A stretch of DNA of 6,269 bases, from positions 1 through 6,269 of the forward strand of contig CAZMLC010000115.1 of NCBI GenBank assembly GCA_964567125.1. The letters are read 5' to 3'. A program made the position numbers and the translations under genes. The notes under the pieces were generated by a model. It made no database searches, was not told where the DNA came from, and saw only the letters and a program-made list of their open reading frames with translations. Every line of letters starts with the position of its first letter. The first letter of the stretch is position 1. Below, in pieces: positions 1 through 4,960 of this stretch. The DNA is from CAZMLC01 sp964567125 (GTDB lineage: Bacteria; Verrucomicrobiota; Kiritimatiellia; RFP12; UBA1067).

Positions 1-1517
1 ACGATATTGCCGTAGACATCGTTGCCGCAGCCGCTCTCATCGAGGTAGATACCCCAGGCGAAGACGAAAAACTTGCCGTGGTTGTTGAATCCGATACTGT
101 CCGTGCAGTGGTTGTAGCGGATCGTCTGCCAGCCGCCGTTCCAACCGCCGGTGTAGGTGCAGCCCGTATCCTCCATTTCGAGGTTGCAGTGGCGGATGCG
201 GTTGTACTCCAGCGTGTTGAGCGCACCGCCGTGGAAGATGCCGCAGCGGGGCATGTCGTGGATCAGGTTGTGTGACGCAGTTACGCCAACACCGCCCAAA
301 ATAATGCCGATGCCGTGGCGATTGAATTGGCCCACATGATGGATGTAGCAATTGTCGATCACATGATTGCTGCGAAGCAGTTTGACCATATCGCCGCCGT
401 TGACGGACACGCCATGACCGCCGATGTTCCAGATATCGCAGCCGCGCACCACATTGTTCGACCCGCGATCAATGGCGATGGCCGCTCCGCTGAAATAGCC
501 GAGATCGTGAATCCAGCAGGTTTCAATGCGCACGTCAGTGCAGTCGAACAGGCGCAGCGCGTGCTGTTCCGCGCAGGAGAGTTCGAGTCCGGAGAGTTCG
601 AGGTTATTGACTTTGCTGAACGACACGATATCGTTGACCGTCGGGATCGTCACGACATCTTTGCTGAGGTCTGCGCCGGTTGGCGGAATGAGGTAGAGTT
701 TCTGCTGCGCAACGTCCTGGTACCACTCGCCGGCTGCATCGAGTTCCTCGCGCAATCCCATGAGGCAGAAGCGATCTTCCGGTCGCGCGGCATACTGCAT
801 CTTCTTCGTCAGCGTGAAGGTACGCGTCTGAGGATCAAACGATGCGATCTTCTCGATCCGGTTCCACCAGTTGTAGCGCGGGAAAATGCAGAGTTCGCCC
901 TCTTGCGGGTTCGACCAGTCGTGGACATCCTGGGCGCGCAGCACAACCGTATCCGTGCGTTCATCCGGGATATCCTTGTACATGGGCGGACGAACGCCGT
1001 CGACATAGGCCCAGCCCCCCGAGTAGGGCAGCTTCGGATCTTCGTTCGGATAGCGCGCCCAGACGAGGCGCTTCCCGTTGAGATAGACTTGCTTGAAGGG
1101 CGTCTTCAGGTTCAGCGCAGACAGATCCGCTTCGTAGACCTCACGTCCGTTGAAGGTGCTCTTCGTCCAGTTGCTGACGACCTGTCCGCCGACCAGGATC
1201 GGGCGCTGATCCGGGGTCGCGGCATCGCGTTCCGCCACGATCCGCAGCGGCGCCTGCGGCGTTCCGGAATCCGCCGCCGTGAAGGCAACGGTCTTGGCAA
1301 TGACATGGATGCCGGGATGGAGAACAAGCGTGATGGGCTCATTGCTTGCGCTTTTGCGCAGGGTCTGGGCCAGCTGGCGCGCTTTATCCAGCGTCAGCAG
1401 CGGCGCTTCGCGCGACCCTGCCTGCGTATCCGCGCCGCGCGGCGAAATGTGAAGTTCAGCAGCTCCGAGCGAACTGCAAAAAGCCATAAAAAATACACCA
1501 GATAGTGAACGCACCAT
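1..1517 (-). CDS. Secreted right-handed parallel beta-helix protein, possibly GH141-like glycoside hydrolase (3' end outside window)
   Basis: The frame read from the ATG at 1517 stays open for 505 codons and runs off the left edge, so the C-terminus is missing. Residues 1-20 (MVRSLSGVFF, then a small-residue stretch ending GAA) look like a signal peptide. Next comes SPRGADTQAGSREAPLLTL (25-43), a form of the SPxGxDxxPGTxxxPxxTL motif that opens many secreted beta-helix polysaccharide-active proteins. A middle region contains LNGKRLVWARYPNEDPK. From about residue 288 there are short repeating strands rich in N, G, C, H and I (NNVVRGCDIWNIGGHGV, LIHDMPRCGIFHGG), typical of a parallel beta-helix. 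Acidic candidates for catalysis are D450 (EMEDTGCTYT) and D493 (GIYLDESGCG). The layout resembles GH141, whose characterised members include an alpha-L-fucosidase and a xylanase. A polysaccharide lyase or non-catalytic helix remains possible. An AAGGGGG ribosome binding site 6 nt upstream fixes the start, and the gene has its own promoter. Confidence 0.85.
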   Translation of the reverse strand, partial: MVRSLSGVFFMAFCSSLGAAELHISPRGADTQAGSREAPLLTLDKARQLAQTLRKSASNEPITLVLHPGIHVIAKTVAFTAADSGTPQAPLRIVAERDAATPDQRPILVGGQVVSNWTKSTFNGREVYEADLSALNLKTPFKQVYLNGKRLVWARYPNEDPKLPYSGGWAYVDGVRPPMYKDIPDERTDTVVLRAQDVHDWSNPQEGELCIFPRYNWWNRIEKIASFDPQTRTFTLTKKMQYAARPEDRFCLMGLREELDAAGEWYQDVAQQKLYLIPPTGADLSKDVVTIPTVNDIVSFSKVNNLELSGLELSCAEQHALRLFDCTDVRIETCWIHDLGYFSGAAIAIDRGSNNVVRGCDIWNIGGHGVSVNGGDMVKLLRSNHVIDNCYIHHVGQFNRHGIGIILGGVGVTASHNLIHDMPRCGIFHGGALNTLEYNRIRHCNLEMEDTGCTYTGGWNGGWQTIRYNHCTDSIGFNNHGKFFVFAWGIYLDESGCGNDVYGNI

Positions 1518-1523
1518 ACATAT

Positions 1524-1530
1524 CCCCCTT
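1524..1530 (-). promoter_or_regulatory. Ribosome binding site of the beta-helix gene
   Basis: The minus strand reads AAGGGGG here, followed by a 6-nt spacer and the ATG at 1517. This supports that start over the internal ATG at residue 11, which would delete most of the signal peptide. Confidence 0.75.
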
Positions 1531-1581
1531 GTGGATGAAGCCCTGACCTCATCGCAGCATGTTTCATTTTGTTTAGCCAAG

Positions 1582-1610
1582 ATAATAGACAAGATCGCGC
1601 GCAGAGTCAA
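1582..1610 (-). promoter_or_regulatory. Sigma70-type promoter for the beta-helix gene
   Basis: On the minus strand the -35 box TTGACT (1605-1610) and the -10 box TATTAT (1582-1587) each match five of six consensus bases and are separated by exactly 17 nt. The expected transcription start is near 1575, giving a leader of about 58 nt before the ATG at 1517. It lies in the 160-nt gap after the sialidase-like gene, so the beta-helix gene can probably be transcribed separately from the upstream operon. The call is by pattern only. Confidence 0.7.
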
Positions 1611-1629
1611 TCATCGCAGGGCTTTGCAG

Positions 1630-1649
1630 GGGCTTGATGTATCAAGCCC
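1630..1649. terminator. Perfect hairpin between the sialidase-like and beta-helix genes (possible terminator)
   Basis: GGGCTTGA (1630-1637) and TCAAGCCC (1642-1649) form a perfect 8-bp stem around the 4-nt loop TGTA; a T-A pair could add a ninth. It begins 28 nt past the stop of the sialidase-like gene and sits just upstream of the promoter at 1582-1610, which is where a terminator insulating the two units would be. There is no U-tract directly after the stem on either strand, so intrinsic termination would be weak. It may instead be an RNA-stabilising 3' stem or a protein site. Confidence 0.4.
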
Positions 1650-1677
1650 GTACTGGATTATATGGCATCTTTTCGTT

Positions 1678-2928
1678 TTATCTTTTTTTACGGGGTTTGA
1701 GCGGTTTGGAAACGAGCATCTGAAGTTTGGATTGCGGGCCAATGAGCTTGCCGGCGAGGATGTCGTCCTCGGTGAAACGTGCGAGGAGAATCTCACCGTC
1801 GGTGGAGCGGTTGCGATCATAGGAGATGTAAATGGTTCCGTCCGGAGCTTGGAAACCATCGGGGTAGGAGATGCCTTTGCGTTCATCGAGCATGAGGCCG
1901 CCCTTCCACGTCGCGCCATCATCCTCGGAGAGCCACGCGGTGAGTTGTGCGCGACCTTCATGCGCATCGATGGTCTTGCCGTGCTTCACCAGCAGAATGC
2001 GGCCGGAGGCGAGGCGGCGGATATGGAAGCGTGCCGCCGGATGTTTAAACGCGGGGAAGGAGGGCGTCTCCCAGCTCTTGCCTCCATCCGAGGAAAAGCT
2101 TTGCATCACGCCATTCCCTGTACGGGCCAGCATCCAGATGCGGTTATTCTTGAGTTCCACGAACATGTGTTCATCCCAGTCCGGTTTCGGGAAGCGCACG
2201 CAGCCGCGGCGCGTCCACGTTTTGCCTTGATCCGCGGAGACGAAGACATTTGCACCCCGGATCGGTTCCAATTCGGTGTTGGCAAAACGCATGGGGCCGA
2301 TGCCGTTGAAGGCCGGGAACTCCACCGGCAGGAACCATTCGCCCGTGCTCATGATGGTCGGTTTATTCAGCACGGCGCCGTGGCTGATGCGCGTGGGCGC
2401 AGACCATGCGGGTTTGTCCGCATCCGGGTTGTCGCAGATTGAGACCCAGACGCCTTGGCGGCCATCGTAGTGATTCATGGTCTGGTCAAAGAAGAACCAG
2501 AGCCGGCCATCCGGCGCGGTCCAGAAATTGCCGATGATGACGCTGCGCGGAAGGGGCAGGTTCGGCGCCTGACTATCCACGACGAGACGCGGCTTCGACC
2601 AGGATTCGCCGTTGTCATCGCTGGTGGCTGCCACCATGAAGGCCTTGGGCCCATCCTCGCCGGCGATCCAGGCGGCCCAGAGCCGGCCTTTCGGTGTACG
2701 TGCAATACCGATGGTCATGCCGTAGTCGAGCTGATCGTAATCATATTTGGGGAGCGGGTTGGTGTTGATCACTGGCGGAATCAGCGAAAGGTCGGCCACG
2801 CGCTGTAGCGTTTCGCGTTCATAGGCGCGGATGGCTTCCGCGGACATCGTCGCAAAGCGCGTTTCGTGTTGCGATTGCGCGGTCAGAAACGATGCGGAGA
2901 AAAGGGAGAGCAGCAGCAGTTTGTTCAT
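1678..2928 (-). CDS. Secreted sialidase-like (BNR/Asp-box) beta-propeller protein
   Basis: This 416-residue protein starts at the ATG at 2928, 8 nt after an AAGGA ribosome binding site, and begins with a signal peptide (MNKLLLLSLFSASFLTAQS). It carries four Asp boxes of the SxDxGxxW type: SDDNGESW (103-110), SADQGKTW (231-238), SSDGGKSW (279-286) and SEDDGATW (334-341), the mark of six-bladed sialidase-fold propellers. DEHMFVELKNNRIWMLART (252-270) matches the sialidase segment carrying the general-base Glu (E253) and an Arg 16 residues later (R269). SYPDGFQAPDGTIYISYDRNR (354-374) supplies a candidate nucleophilic Tyr (Y355). The N-terminal RIP motif that carries the first Arg of the sialidase triad is not seen; the matching place reads MTIGIARTPKG. 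The fold is clear, but activity on sialic acid is doubtful, and a different glycan substrate is likely. The basic tail KPLKPRKKR is unusual. The frame stays open upstream to 3768, but that part overlaps the transporter gene and is not coding. Confidence 0.88.
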   Translation of the reverse strand: MNKLLLLSLFSASFLTAQSQHETRFATMSAEAIRAYERETLQRVADLSLIPPVINTNPLPKYDYDQLDYGMTIGIARTPKGRLWAAWIAGEDGPKAFMVAATSDDNGESWSKPRLVVDSQAPNLPLPRSVIIGNFWTAPDGRLWFFFDQTMNHYDGRQGVWVSICDNPDADKPAWSAPTRISHGAVLNKPTIMSTGEWFLPVEFPAFNGIGPMRFANTELEPIRGANVFVSADQGKTWTRRGCVRFPKPDWDEHMFVELKNNRIWMLARTGNGVMQSFSSDGGKSWETPSFPAFKHPAARFHIRRLASGRILLVKHGKTIDAHEGRAQLTAWLSEDDGATWKGGLMLDERKGISYPDGFQAPDGTIYISYDRNRSTDGEILLARFTEDDILAGKLIGPQSKLQMLVSKPLKPRKKR

Positions 2929-2965
2929 GTGCGTTTTCCTTGTGTAGTCAGAATGCTCAACGCAC
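2929..2965 (-). promoter_or_regulatory. Inverted repeat enclosing the ribosome binding site of the sialidase-like gene
   Basis: GTGCGTT (2959-2965 on the minus strand) and AACGCAC (2929-2935) are perfect 7-bp inverted repeats. The second arm directly abuts the start codon. The 23-nt loop contains the AAGGA ribosome binding site (2937-2941). In RNA this stem could limit access to the start codon. It is short with a long loop, so it may be chance. Confidence 0.3.
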
Positions 2966-3037
2966 CTGACGAGACATAGCGTATACACTTTTCCGTGCTG
3001 TGTCGATGGTGCAGATTTTTTGTCGCGGTGATTTCCG

Positions 3038-3049
3038 GATAACGTTATC
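3038..3049. promoter_or_regulatory. Perfect 12-bp palindrome, LacI-family-like operator candidate
   Basis: GATAACGTTATC is its own reverse complement. It overlaps the stop codon of the transporter gene and lies about 110 nt upstream of the sialidase-like start. The AACGTT centre is typical of operators bound by LacI-family repressors, and the outer GATA/TATC resembles the E. coli MalI site (GATAAAACGTTTTATC). No regulator gene is in the window, and no strong promoter was found beside it; the best candidate is a weak TCGACA/TATACG pair with 15-nt spacing at about 2979-3005. Confidence 0.4.
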
Positions 3050-4292
3050 AGACGTGTTCGAGCAGCGCCAACGCGCCGGTCACGGCGATGATGCAGGAGA
3101 AGAAGAGGGCAAAGGCCAAGCCGAGATTGAGCCAGAATCCGGCGCGATAGTCGCCCAGCAGGGACCGGCGATTCAAAAGCAGCATAATCACGAGGACGGT
3201 CAACGGTAGGACAAAGACGTTGGAAATCTGCGCCATGACGGTAATCGTGATGGGATTGCGTCCCAGCAGCGGTACGATCAGTCCGAAAAGGCTGGCAGCC
3301 AGGCAAAGCACTTTGAATGAACGCGCGCGAGGCTCCATGTGACCGACCTGATAATCCGAGACGAGCAGGGGACCGACCATCAAGATCGGGAAGATCGAGG
3401 AGAGTCCGGCGCTGAGTGTGCCCGCCATGAAGAGGGCGACGGCAAATTTTCCAGCGACAGGTTCGAGCGTATGTACCATGTCGAGAATCTTGACGATGTC
3501 CTTGCCATGGGCATAGAGCGCGCCAGCGGCCACGACCATGATCGCGCCGCTGATGACAAACATCAACGTGGCCGAGACAATGGAGTCGAGCCGCTGTTCG
3601 TGAAGCTGTGAACAGGTGAGCCCCTTTTCCTTGAGGAGCAACGGACGCGTAACAAAGGTCGGTGCCGCCATGGTGGTTCCCACGAAGGCGGCGATCATCA
3701 GTAACGCGCCAGGTTCGTTGGGGATGGTCGGCAAAACCGCCTGCTTTAAGATCTCCGGTGACGGCCAAACGACAAACATGGATATGATGAACGTGATGCC
3801 CATGAGCATGACGAAAAAGGCCAACACTTTTTCAAAAAAGGCATAACGTCCGATCATCAGCATGCCGTAGATTGTGCCGATCAGGAAGACGGCAATGGCT
3901 AGGACAGCGCCGTAATTGTTTTTGGGCAGGCTGGGGAAAAACATGCCGAGCGTTTCATAAATCGCACCGGAGGAGAGGGTGAGGATACTGCCGAGACAGG
4001 TGTATTGCCCCATGACCACGCCAATGAAAATCAGTATTGCCAACGGTTTTCCCCAGCGCAGGTGGCGTTTGATCGCATAGAGCGCGGTCTCGCCGGTCAC
4101 GACCTCAAGGCGACCATAGGCCTCCATCAGGATGCCGGAAAAGAGGCAGCTCAGTGCAAGAACCCAGACGAGTTGTAAGCCATATTGGCTGCCAGCCTTG
4201 GCCATGGAGGTCACGCTGCCCGTACCGATCGTGTATCCAATTGCAAAGATGCCAGGGCCGAGAATGGAGAGGAGGTGTTTGATTTTTTGCAT
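3048..4292 (-). CDS. Divergent NRAMP-family (APC superfamily) membrane transporter
   Basis: This 414-residue, very hydrophobic protein has about 11 membrane segments, the usual size for bacterial NRAMP carriers. Family landmarks are clear: LGPGIFAIGY at the start of TM1 (11-20), AGSQYGLQLVWV (33-44), GRLEVVTGE (60-68), RYAFFEKVL (149-157), GLSSIFP in the TM8 region (296-302) and LLNRRSLLGDYR near the C-terminus (372-383). The metal-binding motifs are not conserved. Where TM1 should read DPGN the protein has TIGTGSV (21-27), and where TM6 should read MPHN it has MAAPT (208-212), so the usual Asp, Asn and Met ligands are absent. In the family these residues bind Mn2+ or Fe2+ for proton-coupled uptake. 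The cargo here is therefore uncertain: an alternative cation such as Mg2+, or an organic solute tied to the neighbouring sugar genes. It starts 19 nt after the aldolase stop and has no clear Shine-Dalgarno sequence, which suggests translational coupling. Confidence 0.85.
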   Translation of the reverse strand: MQKIKHLLSILGPGIFAIGYTIGTGSVTSMAKAGSQYGLQLVWVLALSCLFSGILMEAYGRLEVVTGETALYAIKRHLRWGKPLAILIFIGVVMGQYTCLGSILTLSSGAIYETLGMFFPSLPKNNYGAVLAIAVFLIGTIYGMLMIGRYAFFEKVLAFFVMLMGITFIISMFVVWPSPEILKQAVLPTIPNEPGALLMIAAFVGTTMAAPTFVTRPLLLKEKGLTCSQLHEQRLDSIVSATLMFVISGAIMVVAAGALYAHGKDIVKILDMVHTLEPVAGKFAVALFMAGTLSAGLSSIFPILMVGPLLVSDYQVGHMEPRARSFKVLCLAASLFGLIVPLLGRNPITITVMAQISNVFVLPLTVLVIMLLLNRRSLLGDYRAGFWLNLGLAFALFFSCIIAVTGALALLEHV

Positions 4293-4311
4293 TGTTATTT
4301 AACCATGGATC

Positions 4312-4947
4312 TTATGCTTTCTTTAAGCTTTTTAACGTGTTCATTGTATCGCGGCAGGCGCTGTAGAAGAGCCCGACATCGACGGAGTAGGCGATGTAGC
4401 GCACGCCTTCCGCAATCCAGCGTTGAGCCTGTTCCGGCGAATCAGCAAACACGCCGATGATCTTGTTTTTACGCGTCGCGATCGCAATGATAGAACGAAT
4501 GGCTTCGAGGACGCGCGGGTGTTCGATTTCGCCGGGAATTCCGAGCGCTTGCGAAAGATCATACGGCCCGATAAAGAGAATATCGACGCCGGGGATGTCG
4601 GCGATCTTCTCATATTCCGCGAGCGATGTCCCTTCGAGTTGCAAAACAATGAGCGCCTCGTTGGCCTGGACAAAATATTCGGCGCGGGGCAGCGCAGAAA
4701 ACTTTGCGGCGCGGACAAACCGGCAGACGCCACGGTGTCCCTGGGGTGCAAAGCGCGCGGCATCGACGATAGCTTGCGCGTCAGCGGCNNNNNNNNNNNN
4801 NNNNNNNNNNNNNNNNNNNNNNNNNNNNNNNNNNNNNNNNNNNNNNNNNNNNNNNNNNNNNNNNNNNNNNNNNNNNNNNNNNNNNNNNAAGAGTACATCG
4901 CCATTCGCAAGGCGCGTACGGGTATTTTGAAGGGTAGAGGTGATCAC
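4312..4947 (-). CDS. HpcH/HpaI-family class II aldolase (interrupted by assembly gap)
   Basis: Family members cleave 2-keto-3-deoxy (sugar) acids to pyruvate plus an aldehyde, using a divalent metal in the cytoplasm. The start is a GTG at 4947, 8 nt after an AAGGA site. Only 18-19 N-terminal residues (ITSTLQNTRTRLANGDVL) precede the gap. After it come AARFAPQGHRGV, the family GxRG region; LQLEG (Glu codon 4633-4635); and GVDILFIGPYDLSQALG (Asp codon 4558-4560). This Glu and Asp match the two metal ligands of E. coli HpaI. The catalytic His of the xDxEHxP motif and the pyruvate-binding Arg would lie inside the gap and cannot be checked. The visible part is closest in style to 2-keto-3-deoxy-L-rhamnonate or HpaI-type aldolases, but the substrate cannot be assigned. 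The gene is probably intact in the organism. It lies 11 nt after the upstream glycosidase-like gene, with likely translational coupling. Confidence 0.88.
   Translation of the reverse strand: MITSTLQNTRTRLANGDVLXXXXXXXXXXXXXXXXXXXXXXXXXXXXXXXXXXAADAQAIVDAARFAPQGHRGVCRFVRAAKFSALPRAEYFVQANEALIVLQLEGTSLAEYEKIADIPGVDILFIGPYDLSQALGIPGEIEHPRVLEAIRSIIAIATRKNKIIGVFADSPEQAQRWIAEGVRYIAYSVDVGLFYSACRDTMNTLKSLKKA
4789..4888. other. Assembly gap of 100 Ns
   Basis: Exactly 100 unknown bases sit inside the aldolase gene. A round 100 is the usual placeholder for a gap of unknown length. By comparison with HpaI-type aldolases of about 250-262 residues, roughly 75-80 residues (about 230-240 nt) should lie between GDVL and AADAQA rather than the roughly 34 implied, so the real gap is probably longer. 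The frame appears kept across it only by chance. Confidence 0.95.
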
Positions 4948-4955
4948 AGTAGTTT

Positions 4956-4960
4956 TCCTT
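4956..4960 (-). promoter_or_regulatory. Ribosome binding site of the aldolase, overlapping the upstream stop codon
   Basis: The minus strand reads TAAGGA, so the TAA stop of the glycosidase-like gene (4959-4961) shares two bases with the AAGGA site, followed by 8 nt and the GTG start. The arrangement favours coupled translation. The same AAGGAAAAC string with 8-nt spacing precedes the sialidase-like gene. Confidence 0.7.

Noticed and set aside
315..1505. Plus-strand open frame of 396 codons
   Set aside because: It is antisense to the beta-helix gene, has no recognisable motif or ribosome binding site, and the minus-strand frame has a signal peptide, family motifs and a promoter.
1394..1567. 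Small 57-residue minus-strand frame starting in the beta-helix leader (ATG at 1567)
   Set aside because: It has no Shine-Dalgarno sequence, overlaps the beta-helix gene out of frame, and ends in an Arg-rich stretch typical of a shadow frame.
1657..1662. TATAAT on the minus strand as a second promoter for the beta-helix gene
   Set aside because: No acceptable -35 box lies at the right distance, and the hairpin at 1630-1649 would directly follow it.
1531..2442. Plus-strand open frame of 303 codons
   Set aside because: It is antisense to the sialidase-like gene and the promoter region; its composition is that of a GC-rich shadow frame and no domain is visible.
2979..3005. TCGACA and TATACG on the minus strand as a promoter for the sialidase-like gene
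   Set aside because: The spacing is only 15 nt and the -10 match is weak; it is mentioned only as a possibility next to the palindrome.
2929..3768. In-frame N-terminal extension of the sialidase-like protein up to 3768
   Set aside because: It overlaps the transporter gene in another frame, has no domain, and the ATG at 2928 has both a ribosome binding site and a signal peptide.
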